A stretch of 64,000 nt of DNA from Solirhodobacter olei (GCF_004010155.1 NZ_RRYH01000005.1:237319-301318); one strand, 5' to 3'. Counted from the stretch's first letter, positions 7,786-16,847 are shown. Notes: a model not told the origin generated them from the letters alone. Translations and numbers: made by a program.

Positions 7786-8714
7786 TGGCGCAGGACATGA
7801 AGCACAAGAAGGTCGCCTATTATCCCGGCTGCGCGCTCGAGGGGTCGGGCCATGCCTACAACCGCTCGACCAAGGCCGTCGGCAAGGCGCTGGGGCTGGA
7901 CCTGGTGGAGCTGAAGAACTGGAACTGCTGCGGGGCGATGGAGGTCAAGAACGTCGACCCGAAGATCCAAACCTACCTGTCGGCCCGCAACCTCTCGATC
8001 ACCGAACAGATGGGCTTCGACACGGTGATGGCGCCCTGCAACGGCTGCTATCACAACCTCAAGAAGGCGGAATACGACCTCGCCCATGACGCGGGTTCCA
8101 AGGAGGTCAACAGCCGGCTCAGCCAGAAGGCCGGGCACAAGACCTACGAGGCCGGCCAGGTGGAGACGATCCACGCGCTCGACTGGATCAAGCGCTCGAT
8201 CGGCGAGGACGGCATCCGCGCGCGGGTGAAGAACTCGCTGAAGGGTCTGAAGATCGCCAACTACTACGGCTGCATGTACACCCGCCCGCGCCACATCTTC
8301 CCCGAGAAGGACCAGGGCCCGGGCTCGGAAAGCACCGCAAAGCCGCATTTCATGGACGACATCCTGGCCGCCGCGGGCGCCGAGAACGTCGATTTCCCGC
8401 TGAAGACCGCCTGCTGCGGCGGGGCGCATACGCTGTCGGACAGCGACACTTCGACGAAGCTCGTCCTCAACATCCTGACGGCCGCCGAGGCCTGCGGCGC
8501 AGATGTCGTCGCCACCGAATGCCCGACCTGCCACACCGGGCTGGAGATGCACCAGATCCGGGCCGAGAAGGTTCTGGGCCGCAAGACGAATATCAAGATC
8601 CTCTATTTCACCCAGCTTCTGGGCATGGCCCTGGGGCTGTCGGCAAAGACCGTGGGCGTGAACGAGAACTTCTCGGACGCGCGCCCGCTTCTGCGGGAGA
8701 AAGGGCTGGGGTGA
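7785..8714 (+). CDS. hdrB2: sHdrB2, CCG-domain subunit with two non-cubane cluster motifs
   Basis: 309 residues of HdrB type. CCG-domain motifs are clear: YYPGCALEGSG near the N terminus, WNCCGAMEV, APCNGCYHN, then a second set in YYGCMYTRP, KTACCGGAHT and ATECPTCHTG. These are the full ligand sets for two non-cubane [4Fe-4S] clusters, unlike HdrB1 where the spacing is looser. It is expected to be the site where sulfur-loaded thiols react. It starts at an ATG overlapping the hdrC2 stop and ends overlapping the next gene by 4 bp (GTGA). Confidence 0.93.
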   Translation: MAQDMKHKKVAYYPGCALEGSGHAYNRSTKAVGKALGLDLVELKNWNCCGAMEVKNVDPKIQTYLSARNLSITEQMGFDTVMAPCNGCYHNLKKAEYDLAHDAGSKEVNSRLSQKAGHKTYEAGQVETIHALDWIKRSIGEDGIRARVKNSLKGLKIANYYGCMYTRPRHIFPEKDQGPGSESTAKPHFMDDILAAAGAENVDFPLKTACCGGAHTLSDSDTSTKLVLNILTAAEACGADVVATECPTCHTGLEMHQIRAEKVLGRKTNIKILYFTQLLGMALGLSAKTVGVNENFSDARPLLREKGLG

Positions 8715-9184
8715 GCGACATGGACCGCCTGACCATCGACGAGATCGAGACCCGGCTGGACGCGCTCGCGGCCAGGCCCGACGACGCGCTGGCGCGCGAC
8801 GCCGTGCGGCTGGCCGACGATCTTCTGGCGATGGGAGAGGCGGTGCTGGAGGCCTGGCTCGACGCCCGGGGCGAGCCCCCCACCGAGGAGACGCACGAGG
8901 GCTTCCGCCTGCTCGCGCTCCACCGCCAGGGCGCGCGCGGCAACCCGAGCTTCAACGCCTGCCGCGAGACCTGCCGCGAACTCGTCTATCACCGCAACCT
9001 GATCCTCGCCGAACCCGACGCGGGCGATATCGCCCGCCGGATCCGGCTTGGCGCCATGGTCGCGCTCCACCTCGCTCTCTTCATCGGCGGCAAGCTGAAA
9101 GAGGCGGGGCTGGGGGACTTCTGCTGCTCTTCCCGGCCGATCCGCCGGGGCGAGACGATCGATACCGAACCGGAAACCGCCTGA
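8711..9184 (+). CDS. Small Cys-containing conserved protein inside the sHdr operon, unknown function
   Basis: 157 residues from a GTG overlapping hdrB2 by 4 bp (an ATG at 8720 would drop three residues). It is alpha-helical with a C84-X3-C88-X5-H segment (FNACRETCRELVYH) and an adjacent Cys pair C138-C139 in DFCCSSRP. Four Cys and nearby His could bind a metal or Fe-S cluster, or form persulfides. A short hydrophobic stretch (residues 113-126) is too weak to call a membrane anchor. Tight coupling to hdrB2 and position just before lbpA argue for a role in the sHdr system, perhaps in cluster delivery or sulfur handling. I do not recognise the family. Confidence 0.7.
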   Translation: MSDMDRLTIDEIETRLDALAARPDDALARDAVRLADDLLAMGEAVLEAWLDARGEPPTEETHEGFRLLALHRQGARGNPSFNACRETCRELVYHRNLILAEPDAGDIARRIRLGAMVALHLALFIGGKLKEAGLGDFCCSSRPIRRGETIDTEPETA

Positions 9185-9200
9185 GCGATGGAGGCCCCCG

Positions 9201-9638
9201 ATGCCCGTGGTACGTGGCTGCAACCTTCCCGATGAGCTGCTCTACGACGTGGAGAACAATCTTTGGTACCGCGACGAGGGCGACGGCACCTACACCGTCG
9301 GCATGACCATGATCGCGACCGGCATGGCCGGGCAGCTCGTTGCCTTCACCGCCAAGAAGGCGGGCAAGGAGATCAAGGCCGGCAAGAGCTGCGCGACGGT
9401 GGAGTCCGGCAAGTGGGTCGGCCCCGCCAAGCTCGGCTTCGATGCCGAGATCGTGGCGACCAACGACACGCTCGCCGAAACCCCCAGCCTCGCCAATTCC
9501 GATACCTACGGCGCGGGCTGGATGGTGAAGGTGCGCCCGACCGACCCGGGCGCCGTGGCAGGCCTGACCCCGGGCACGGCCGTGGCCGGGCCCTACGAGG
9601 CCAAGATGGAGGCCGACGCCTTCGCGGGCTGCGGCTGA
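9201..9638 (+). CDS. lbpA: Lipoate-binding protein LbpA of the sHdr system (GcvH-like)
   Basis: 145 residues of GcvH type. The lipoylation site is K71 in the segment TVESGKWVGP, matching the ES-x-K pattern of lipoyl domains; Cys residues at 7, 64 and the extreme C terminus (GCG) are unusual for ordinary GcvH. In sHdr organisms this protein replaces the glycine-cleavage role and carries sulfur on its lipoyl arm during oxidation by the Hdr-like complex. The ATG at 9201 follows GATGGAGGCCCCCG. It is 16 bp downstream of the Cys-containing small gene. Absence of gcvT/gcvP neighbours and position in the cluster support LbpA over GcvH. Confidence 0.92.
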   Translation: MPVVRGCNLPDELLYDVENNLWYRDEGDGTYTVGMTMIATGMAGQLVAFTAKKAGKEIKAGKSCATVESGKWVGPAKLGFDAEIVATNDTLAETPSLANSDTYGAGWMVKVRPTDPGAVAGLTPGTAVAGPYEAKMEADAFAGCG

Positions 9639-9708
9639 CGGGACGTTCCCGGCCGGCACGGGCGCCGGCCGTCGATTGCAGCGCCGGCAGGGCCGGCTGG
9701 AGGTAGTG

Positions 9709-10203
9709 ATGCTGGACGAAACCAACGCCAAATCGATGACGATCATCGTCACCAAGGGGACGCTGGACTGGGCCTATCCGCCGTTCATCCTCGCCACCAC
9801 GGCGGCGGCGATGGGGATCGAGACGACCATGTTCTTCACCTTCTACGGGCTTCAGCTTCTGAAGAAGGACCTGAACCTGAAGATCAACCCGCTCGGCAAC
9901 GCGGCGATGGAGATGCCGATGGGCGGCGGGCACATGGCAATGCCGAACATCCTGGCGGCGATGCCGGGGGCGACGGCGCTGACCACCACGATGATGAAGA
10001 ACATGATCAAGAAGAAGGGCGTCGCCTCGATCGAGGAGCTGCGCGAGCTGGCGATCGAGGCCGACGTGCAGATGATCGCCTGCCAGATGACCATGGATCT
10101 CTTCGAATACAAGCGCGAGGACATGATCGACGGCCCGGTGCTCGGGGGTGCTGCGAGCTGGGTCGACGTCGCCGCGCGCAGCGACATCAATCTTTACGTC
10201 TGA
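9709..10203 (+). CDS. dsrE3A: DsrE3A-type sulfurtransferase
   Basis: 164 residues with the DsrE/YrkE-like fold. The reactive Cys is C125 in MIACQMTMDLFEY, the signature of the DsrE3A group that exchanges sulfane sulfur with TusA. The protein is rich in Met around residues 67-100 (for example MPMGGGHMAMPN), a known feature of this family. The ATG at 9709 is preceded by GGAGGTAGTG; an in-frame upstream TTG at 9676 is less likely. It is followed 23 bp later by tusA, the usual pairing in sHdr clusters. The subclass name is from motif memory. Confidence 0.85.
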   Translation: MLDETNAKSMTIIVTKGTLDWAYPPFILATTAAAMGIETTMFFTFYGLQLLKKDLNLKINPLGNAAMEMPMGGGHMAMPNILAAMPGATALTTTMMKNMIKKKGVASIEELRELAIEADVQMIACQMTMDLFEYKREDMIDGPVLGGAASWVDVAARSDINLYV

Positions 10204-10226
10204 CCGCGAGCAGGAGGAAACAAAAC

Positions 10227-10454
10227 ATGGCCGACCAGGTTCTCGATGCTAAGGGGCTGAACTGCCCGCTGCCCATCCTGCGCGCCAAGAAAGCGCTGAA
10301 GGACATGCCGACCGGCGCCACGCTGCAGATCCTTGCGACCGACCCCGGTTCGGTGAAGGATTTCGAGGCCTTCTGCCGCACCACCGGCAATGAGCTGATG
10401 GAGCACGCGCAGGACGGCGGGGTTTACACGTTCCTGATCAAGCATACCGCCTGA
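10227..10454 (+). CDS. tusA: TusA sulfur carrier protein
   Basis: 75 residues with the invariant CPLP motif: C13 in LNCPLPILRAKK, which carries the persulfide. A second Cys in EAFCRTTGN is common in sulfur-oxidiser TusA. It starts after a strong AGGAGGAAACAAAAC element. TusA receives sulfur from rhodanese or DsrE proteins and delivers it to the oxidising machinery in the cytoplasm. It is the last gene of the operon; hairpins follow at 10488-10532. Confidence 0.95.
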   Translation: MADQVLDAKGLNCPLPILRAKKALKDMPTGATLQILATDPGSVKDFEAFCRTTGNELMEHAQDGGVYTFLIKHTA

Positions 10455-10487
10455 CCGGCGCCGCGGCCCGCTCCGGGAGAGGGCCGG

Positions 10488-10532
10488 CACCCGTCCGCGG
10501 GTGGGCGCTGGACCGGCGTCGCTGCGCGACGC
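10488..10532. terminator. Paired hairpins closing the sHdr operon
   Basis: Two stem-loops lie between convergent genes: CACCCG-TCCG-CGGGTG (10488-10503) and GCGTCG-loop-CGACGC (10516-10532). There is no U-tract, so rho-independent strength is uncertain, but the position after tusA and before the opposing MFS gene fits transcription termination. Confidence 0.5.
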
Positions 10533-10553
10533 TGTCTCGGGCCGGGGCCGCCC

Positions 10554-11813
10554 TCAGGCGGCCTCTTCCCGTTGCTCGGTTTCCTCCTCCGGCTCGGCCA
10601 GCGCCGCCGTCTCGGGCGTGATCGTGCGGCCCGGGGCGGAGACCTGGAAGCTGCCCTTCTGATCCTCGGGCACCGCCGCGCGCACCCGCATCCGCCAGAG
10701 CGCGAAGAGCACGATCAGCACATGCGCGGTCAGCGTGACGGCGAAGAGCCCCCGCGCACCGGCCACCGACATCCCCCAGCCGGCCAGGAGCGGCCCGATG
10801 ATCGAGCCGATGCCGTAGACCATCAGAAGCCCGCCGCTGGTCTGGATGAAGGCCCCCGGCGCCGCATGGTCGTTGGCATGGGCCACGATCACCGGATACA
10901 TCGCGAAGACCGGCGCGCCGAAGACCGCGACCAGTGCCAGGTTGATCGTCTCCGACCCCGGCATCAGCAGCAGGAACAGCACATCCGACGCCGCCGCCAG
11001 CACCGCCAGCCCGATCAGCACCTTCCGCCGGTCGAGGCGGTCCGACAGCGTCCCCACCGGGATCTGCGCCGCAGCCCCCGCAATGATCGGGACGGAGACG
11101 AAGAGCGCCACGCCGCTGACCAGCAGCCCGACCTTGCCGGCATAGACCGCCGAGAGCGTACCGAAGGCGCCGTTCGACATCCCCACCATCAGGATGCCGA
11201 AAACCGCCACCGGCGAGTTCCGCCACAGCGCCTTGACGTCGAGCTTCACCGCCACCAGCGGCTTCGGCGAGGCGGAGGACGAGATCGCCAGCGGCACCAG
11301 CGCGAAGCAATAGACGATCGCGCCCAGCACGAAGAACGTATCCGCCTCGGCCCGGCCGAGCGTCAGCGAGAGCTGTCCCAGCGTCGAGGCGCCGAGGTTG
11401 ATCATGGTGTAGAGCCCGAAGATCCGCCCGCGCGCGGTCTGCTCCGTCCGCTCGTTCAGCCAGCTCTCCACGATCATCGCCGCGCCCGCGAAGCAGAACC
11501 CCGAGAGCGCGCGCAGCGGGATCCAGGCATAGGGCGTTATCAAGAGCAACGACATCAGGATCGAGATTGCCGCCAGCGCCGCGAGCGCGGTGAAGGATCG
11601 GATATGCCCGACCCGTCGCACCAGTCGCGGCACCGAAAGGCAGCCGGCGACATAGCCGATGGCCCAGCCGGTGCCGAGAAGGCCCAGCGAAAAGGCGGAG
11701 AATCCCTCCAGGCTGCCGCGCACCGGCAGGATGAGGCCATTGACCCCGCCTGCGAACATGAGGAGGGCGGAGCCGAAGAGAAGGGCGCTGATCGGGACGA
11801 GATTCACAAGCAT
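10554..11813 (-). CDS. MFS transporter (YcaD-like)
   Basis: 419 residues with about 12 hydrophobic helices, from an N-terminal NLVPISALLFGSALLMFAGG to a C-terminal set ending near residue 380. The loop between helices 2 and 3 has LVRRVGHIRSF, and the central loop SDRLDRRKVL is the typical MFS G-x-x-x-D-R-x-x-R/K motif. The cytoplasmic tail is rich in Glu. The ATG at 11813 was chosen because the long upstream open frame is antisense to the FAD oxidase gene. The substrate is not evident. It is convergent with tusA and divergent from the FAD oxidase gene. Confidence 0.85.
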   Translation of the reverse strand: MLVNLVPISALLFGSALLMFAGGVNGLILPVRGSLEGFSAFSLGLLGTGWAIGYVAGCLSVPRLVRRVGHIRSFTALAALAAISILMSLLLITPYAWIPLRALSGFCFAGAAMIVESWLNERTEQTARGRIFGLYTMINLGASTLGQLSLTLGRAEADTFFVLGAIVYCFALVPLAISSSASPKPLVAVKLDVKALWRNSPVAVFGILMVGMSNGAFGTLSAVYAGKVGLLVSGVALFVSVPIIAGAAAQIPVGTLSDRLDRRKVLIGLAVLAAASDVLFLLLMPGSETINLALVAVFGAPVFAMYPVIVAHANDHAAPGAFIQTSGGLLMVYGIGSIIGPLLAGWGMSVAGARGLFAVTLTAHVLIVLFALWRMRVRAAVPEDQKGSFQVSAPGRTITPETAALAEPEEETEQREEAA

Positions 11814-12059
11814 GACGGGACCATAGCAGCGCGAGTGCCCGGGTTGGAAGGGACCGTTCGGCCCCTCTCGGCCAATCCTTGCCGCGGGGCGTTCACGTCC
11901 CCGAGTGCCTGCGCCGCGCCTCGCATCGGAGAGGATGCACCCGCCGCCGGATCCGTGGCAGGCGGGCGTCCTGCCCCTACCATCCGCCGCCCGATCCCGC
12001 CATGATCGCCGCGCGCCGCCCTGTCCGGCGCAGGGGAAAGCGCCGCGGGGGGCCGGGAC

Positions 12060-13163
12060 ATGAAGATCACAATCGTCGGCGCCGGCATCCTTGGCGCCAG
12101 CACCGCGTTCCACCTCGCCCGTGCGGGGCACGCGGTGACGGTCATTGACCATGCCCACACGGGCAAGGCGACAGAGGCCGGGGCTGGCATCGTCTGCCCC
12201 TGGGCCACCACGGCGACGGACCCCGACTGGTACCGGATCTATGCGGCGGGCACCCGCTACTATGCAGAGCTGATCGGCGATCTCGCGGCACGGGGAGAGG
12301 CCGATGTCGGGTACCGGATGACCGGCGCGCTGGTCACGTCCGAGGATCCGGCCGAGTACGAGGCCGCCGGCGAACGCCTCGCCGTCCGCACCGCAGAGGC
12401 CCCGGAGTCGGGCGGCTTCCACGAGGTTCCGCCGGCCGGCGCCCAGGCCCGCTTCCCGCCGATCAACCCGGCCTACAAGGCCTTCTTCGTGCCCGGCGCC
12501 GCGCGGGTGAACGCCCGCCAGCTGGCCCCGGCGCTGCTGCGCGCCGCCAGCGCCTTCGGGGCGGAGATCCGCCGCGACCACGCCACGCTGGACCTCGACC
12601 GGGGCCGCGCCCGCGTCTTCGACGGCCGGCAGCGGGAGATCGCCAGCGACTGCACCATCGTCACGGCCGGGGCATGGGCGGCCGAAATCCTCGCCCCGCT
12701 CGGCATTACCCATCCGGTGGTACCTCAGCGCGGCCAGATCCTGCATTTCGGCCTGCCCGGGGTCGACACCTCGCGCTGGTCGGTGCTCTTGCCGATGGCG
12801 AGCCATTACCTGCTGGCGTTCGACGACAGCCGCGTCGTCGTGGGCGCCACGCGCGAGGACGGCGCGGGCTTCGACTATCGCGTGACCGCCGCCGGCCAGC
12901 ACGAGGTGCTGAGTGCCGCCCTGCGCCACGCCCCCGGCCTCGCCGGGGCCAGCCTGATCGAGACCCGCATCGGTTTCCGCCCCGCCGGGCCGGATTTCCG
13001 CCCGATCCTCGGGGCCGTGCCGGGGGTGGAGGGGTTGATCGTCGGCAACGGCCTTGGTGCCTCGGGGCTGACGATCGGCCCCTTCGCCGGGCGCCAGCTT
13101 GCCCGTTTGGCCAGCGGAGAGACGGCGGAGGTCGACCTCGCCCCCTACGCACCGGCGGGCTGA
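12060..13163 (+). CDS. FAD-dependent oxidoreductase of the DadA/glycine oxidase family
   Basis: 367 residues. The N terminus has the FAD dinucleotide fold (ITIVGAGILGASTAFHLARAG) and the C terminus the second flavin contact (VEGLIVGNGLGASGLTIGPF). Length and architecture match D-amino-acid dehydrogenase or glycine/sarcosine oxidase-like enzymes that oxidise an amine carbon. A substrate cannot be assigned. The start follows GGGGGGCCGGGAC. It is a single gene divergent from the MFS transporter, which may move its substrate (inference). Confidence 0.85.
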   Translation: MKITIVGAGILGASTAFHLARAGHAVTVIDHAHTGKATEAGAGIVCPWATTATDPDWYRIYAAGTRYYAELIGDLAARGEADVGYRMTGALVTSEDPAEYEAAGERLAVRTAEAPESGGFHEVPPAGAQARFPPINPAYKAFFVPGAARVNARQLAPALLRAASAFGAEIRRDHATLDLDRGRARVFDGRQREIASDCTIVTAGAWAAEILAPLGITHPVVPQRGQILHFGLPGVDTSRWSVLLPMASHYLLAFDDSRVVVGATREDGAGFDYRVTAAGQHEVLSAALRHAPGLAGASLIETRIGFRPAGPDFRPILGAVPGVEGLIVGNGLGASGLTIGPFAGRQLARLASGETAEVDLAPYAPAG

Positions 13164-13210
13164 CCGGCGCGGGCCCCGCCCATACTCACAGAGGCGTGAC
13201 CCGACCCTGG

Positions 13211-13236
13211 GGAACTATCCCGCCCGCCCGTTCGTT
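13211..13236 (+). promoter_or_regulatory. EcfG-type promoter of the glutamate-synthase-like/poxB operon
   Basis: GGAAC at 13211-13215 and CGTT at 13233-13236 are separated by exactly 17 bp, a perfect match to the alphaproteobacterial EcfG consensus. The -10 element is 55 bp before the ATG at 13292. Confidence 0.8.
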
Positions 13237-13291
13237 AGGTCCTCGCAGCCGCGCGCCCTGCGCCGCGACCGAAACGAGAATGGAGGGACGG

Positions 13292-14938
13292 ATGAGTTTG
13301 ATGCTGAGGGCAATCGTGCCGATCACGGCGGCTGTTCTGAGTATCCTTGCCCTCGTCTTCCTGCACTCCTGGTGGCTGCTGGTCCTCGTTCTGACCCTGC
13401 CGATCGTGGCGCTCGGCCTATACGACGTGCTGCAGCGGCGCTGGACGATCACGCGCAACTACCCGGTGGCGGCGCATCTGCGCTGGTTCTTCTACGACCT
13501 GCGGCCCTTTCTGCGCGCCTATATCGTCGAGGGCGACCTGGAGGGGAAACCCTTCTCCTACGAGGCCCGCAACCTCGTTCATGCCCGCGCGCGCGGCGAG
13601 ACCGACACCCATCCTTTCGGCACCGAGCGTGACAGCCAGGCGGAGGAATACCACTGGCTGAGCCATTCCATCGCCCCCGCCGACGACCCGGAGATGCGCC
13701 CGCGCGTCCGCGTCGGCAACGATCAATGTTCGCAGCCCTACGAGGCCTCGGTCCTGAACATTTCGGCGATGAGCTTCGGCGCGCTTTCCGCCCGCGCGAT
13801 CGAGGCACTGAACCGCGGCGCCAAGGCAGGCGGCTTCTACCACGACACCGGTGAGGGCGGGCTTTCGCCCTATCACCTCAAGGGCGGCGGAGACATCGTC
13901 TGGGAGCTTGGCTCGGGCTATTTCGGGGCGCGCGACGACAACGGCCGCTTCGATCCGGACCTCTTCCGCGACGAGGCGCAGCGCGACGTGGTCAAGATGA
14001 CCGAGATCAAGCTGAGCCAGGGCGCCAAGCCGGGCCACGGCGGACTGCTGCCCGCCGCCAAGGTGACGGAGGAGATCGCGCGGGTCCGCAAGGTTCCGGC
14101 GCATCAGGACTGCCTCAGCCCGCGCGGGCACAAGGAATTCTCCACCCCGAACGAGATGATGGAATTCGCCGCCCGCATGCGCGAGCTGTCCGGTGGCAAG
14201 CCGGTGGGGCTGAAGCTGTGCATCGGCCAGCCGCACGAGGCCTTCGCCATGGTCAAGGCGATGCGCAAGACCGGCATCTACCCCGATTTCATCGTCGTCG
14301 ACGGCGGCGAAGGCGGCACCGGCGCGGCGCCGCTGGAGCTGTCCGACAGCGTCGGCATGCCGCTGATCGACGGGCTGATCCTGATGCGCAACGCGCTGGT
14401 CGGCGCGGGCGTGCGCGACAAGGTGCGGCTCGCGGCCTCGGGCAAGGTCTATTCCGGTTTCGGGCTGGCGCATAACCTGGCGCTCGGGGCCGACTGGTGC
14501 AACGCGGCGCGGGCCTTCATGTTCTCGATCGGCTGCATCCAGGCGCAGCGCTGCCATCTGGGCACCTGCCCCACCGGCGTGACCACCCAGGACCCGAGCC
14601 GCCAGCGCGGGCTGATCCCCGAGGTGCAGGGCGAACGCGCCGCGCGCTTCCACGGCAAGACGCTGGACGCGCTGGCCGATATCGTCGCCGCCGCCGGGCT
14701 GACCCATCCGAAGGACCTTGCGCCGCATCACCTCGTCCACCGCATCGGCGTCACCCAAGCGCGCACGGTCGACACGATCTACCCGTTCCTGCCCGAGGGG
14801 ATCCTGCTGGAGGATCCCGGCAGCACGATCTACGCGAACTGGTGGGAGGCGGCCGATGCCGACAGCTTCGCCCCCCGCGTCGCACTCGAGAAAGCCCGCG
14901 CCAGCACCGTCTACAACACCCAAGGCAAGGAGGCATGA
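13292..14938 (+). CDS. FMN-binding glutamate synthase-family protein (GltB central domain type)
   Basis: 548 residues. An N-terminal hydrophobic pair of helices (residues about 4-45) precedes the TIM-barrel domain. Family landmarks are SVLNISAMSFGALS, SQGAKPGHGGLLPAAK, VVDGGEGGTGAAPLE and the [3Fe-4S] motif CIQAQRCHLGTCPTGV. It lacks the amidotransferase and NADPH domains of true glutamate synthase, so it belongs to the widespread membrane-anchored GltS-like group whose reaction is not established. The ATG at 13292 follows GGAGGG; an ATG at 13280 is in frame but has no ribosome site. It is translated with poxB and has an EcfG promoter, marking it as a stress gene. Confidence 0.88.
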   Translation: MSLMLRAIVPITAAVLSILALVFLHSWWLLVLVLTLPIVALGLYDVLQRRWTITRNYPVAAHLRWFFYDLRPFLRAYIVEGDLEGKPFSYEARNLVHARARGETDTHPFGTERDSQAEEYHWLSHSIAPADDPEMRPRVRVGNDQCSQPYEASVLNISAMSFGALSARAIEALNRGAKAGGFYHDTGEGGLSPYHLKGGGDIVWELGSGYFGARDDNGRFDPDLFRDEAQRDVVKMTEIKLSQGAKPGHGGLLPAAKVTEEIARVRKVPAHQDCLSPRGHKEFSTPNEMMEFAARMRELSGGKPVGLKLCIGQPHEAFAMVKAMRKTGIYPDFIVVDGGEGGTGAAPLELSDSVGMPLIDGLILMRNALVGAGVRDKVRLAASGKVYSGFGLAHNLALGADWCNAARAFMFSIGCIQAQRCHLGTCPTGVTTQDPSRQRGLIPEVQGERAARFHGKTLDALADIVAAAGLTHPKDLAPHHLVHRIGVTQARTVDTIYPFLPEGILLEDPGSTIYANWWEAADADSFAPRVALEKARASTVYNTQGKEA

Positions 14939-14940
14939 GC

Positions 14941-16656
14941 ATGGCCAGCACCGTTTCGGAGATTGTCGCGGATACCATCGCGAAAGCCGGCGCGAAGCGC
15001 GTCTACGGCATCGTCGGGGATACGATCAATCACTTCACCGATGCCGTCCGCCGCTCGGACCTGGACTGGGTCCATGTCCGCCACGAGGAAGTCGGCGCGC
15101 TCGCCGCCGGCGGCGAAAGCTACATGACAGGGGAACTTTCCGTCTGCTCCGGCACCTGCGGGCCCGGCTCGCTTCATTTCGTCAACGGCATCTTCGAGAG
15201 CCACCGCAACGGCGCACCTGTTCTGCTGATCGCCTCCAACGTCGACCGGGTGGAGGCCGGTCTCGGCTTCCCGCAGGAGGTCGACCAGAAGAAGATCTAC
15301 GAACAGACCTCTGTCTTCTGCGAGCAGATCAGCCACCCCGACCAGGCCCGACGCATCACCGCCATGGCCTGCCAGGCGGCGCTGGCGAAGCGGGGCGTGG
15401 CCGTGGTCGTCGTCAACGGCGACATGTTCAAGGAGACCTCGGCCGACGCCACCGACTGGCGCGTCACGCGCCCCCGCCCGGTGGTGCGCCCCGCCGAGGA
15501 CGAGCTGGACGCGCTGGCCGCGATGATCGAGGACGCCGGGCGGGTGACGCTCTATGCCGGGATCGGCGCGCGCGGGGCTGAGGACCGGGTGAAGGCGCTG
15601 GCCGAACACCTCGGCGCGCCCGTCGTGCACACCACCCGCGCCAAGGAGTTCATCGAGCCGGCCAACCCCTGGAACGTCGGCATGACCGGCATTCTTGGCA
15701 ACAAGGCCGGGATGGAGGCGGTGGCCGATTGCGACCTGCTGCTCTGCCTCGGGACCGATTTCGCCTATAGCCAGTTCTACCCCGAGAAGGCGCAGATCGC
15801 GCAGATCGACATCGACGCCACCCACCTCGGCCGCCGCGCGCCGGTGGATCTCGGCCTGGTCGGCGACGTAGGCGCGACGATCGACGCGCTGATCCCGCGG
15901 CTGAAGCAACGCACGCCGGGCAAGCATCTCGACCGCGCACAGGCGCAATACGAAAAGGACCTCGCCAGCTACCGCGAGGAGGGCGCGGAAGACGACCCCG
16001 GGCTGATCCACCCGCAGGCGGTGGCCAACATGCTGGACCGGCTCGCCCCGGATGACGCGATCTTCACCGCCGACGGCGGCTCGCCCATGGTCTGGCTGCT
16101 CAGGCACCTGTCGGCCGGGGGCGGGCGGCGGTTCCTCACCTCGCTGCTGCACGGGACCATGGCCAATGCCTACCCGCAGGCCCTCGGCATCCAGCTCGCC
16201 TATCCAGACCGCCCGGTGGTGGCGCTCTGCGGCGATGGCGGCATGACCATGCTGATGGGCGACCTGCTGACGCTGGTACAGGAGAAGATCCCGGCGAAGC
16301 TCCTCATCTTCAACAACGGCTCTCTCGGCTTCGTCGAGATGGAGCAGCGGGTGGAGGGGCTGCTCGACAGCTTCACCGGCCTGCAGAACCCCGATTTCGC
16401 GGCCCTCGCCCGAACCATCGGAATGGAGGGTTTCCGGGTGGAGCAGGCCAGCGACCTCGAGGGCAAGATGCGCGACTGGCTTGCCACCGAGGGGCCCGCG
16501 CTGCTGGACGTGAAGGTCAACCGGATGGAGCTGGTGATGCCGCCCAAGGTCGAGGCCGGCCAGGTGATCGGCACCGCCATGTTCGGCCTGCGCGCCGTGC
16601 TCGACGGCCGCCCCGGCGAGGTGGTGGAGCTTCTGCGCAACAACTTCCTGCGCTGA
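14941..16656 (+). CDS. poxB: Thiamine pyrophosphate enzyme, pyruvate dehydrogenase (quinone)/PoxB-like
   Basis: 571 residues with three ThDP-enzyme domains: N-terminal pyrimidine-binding domain with the catalytic Glu in VHVRHEEVGALAAGGE, a central domain, and the C-terminal pyrophosphate domain with GDGGMTMLMGDL and FNN (Mg-ThDP motif). The C-terminal tail resembles the membrane-binding region of PoxB, which decarboxylates pyruvate to acetate and reduces quinone. The ATG at 14941 sits 7 bases after AAGGAGG; an ATG at 14935 overlaps the previous stop. It is co-transcribed with the glutamate-synthase-like gene. Related acetolactate-synthase-type activities cannot be excluded. Confidence 0.82.
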   Translation: MASTVSEIVADTIAKAGAKRVYGIVGDTINHFTDAVRRSDLDWVHVRHEEVGALAAGGESYMTGELSVCSGTCGPGSLHFVNGIFESHRNGAPVLLIASNVDRVEAGLGFPQEVDQKKIYEQTSVFCEQISHPDQARRITAMACQAALAKRGVAVVVVNGDMFKETSADATDWRVTRPRPVVRPAEDELDALAAMIEDAGRVTLYAGIGARGAEDRVKALAEHLGAPVVHTTRAKEFIEPANPWNVGMTGILGNKAGMEAVADCDLLLCLGTDFAYSQFYPEKAQIAQIDIDATHLGRRAPVDLGLVGDVGATIDALIPRLKQRTPGKHLDRAQAQYEKDLASYREEGAEDDPGLIHPQAVANMLDRLAPDDAIFTADGGSPMVWLLRHLSAGGGRRFLTSLLHGTMANAYPQALGIQLAYPDRPVVALCGDGGMTMLMGDLLTLVQEKIPAKLLIFNNGSLGFVEMEQRVEGLLDSFTGLQNPDFAALARTIGMEGFRVEQASDLEGKMRDWLATEGPALLDVKVNRMELVMPPKVEAGQVIGTAMFGLRAVLDGRPGEVVELLRNNFLR

Positions 16657-16847
16657 AGCTCCCGGCGGCTCCGCCGGCCCGCCCCCCGGCGGCGCCCGGG
16701 CCGGGGGTGGCGGAGCCTGGCCGAGGGCCGGCGTGATCCCGCTCTCCTTCCGGCCCGCTATGCCGTTGATAATTGCGGATCTTGGCGAACGGTCCCATCG
16801 TCGCGCGACGGCGCCCGGTGGCGCACTGCTTGATTCGCGAGGACCGG

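Noticed and set aside
9201..9638. lbpA as ordinary glycine-cleavage GcvH
   Set aside because: There are no gcvT or gcvP genes nearby and it lies inside a complete sHdr cluster with dsrE and tusA.
9639..9708. GC inverted repeat between lbpA and dsrE3A as a terminator
   Set aside because: It is a short GCCGGC pairing inside a tight operon; transcription must go on to dsrE3A and tusA.
10554..12929. A 791-codon minus-strand frame around the MFS gene
   Set aside because: Only the part from the ATG at 11813 is a transporter; the upstream part is antisense to the FAD oxidase gene.
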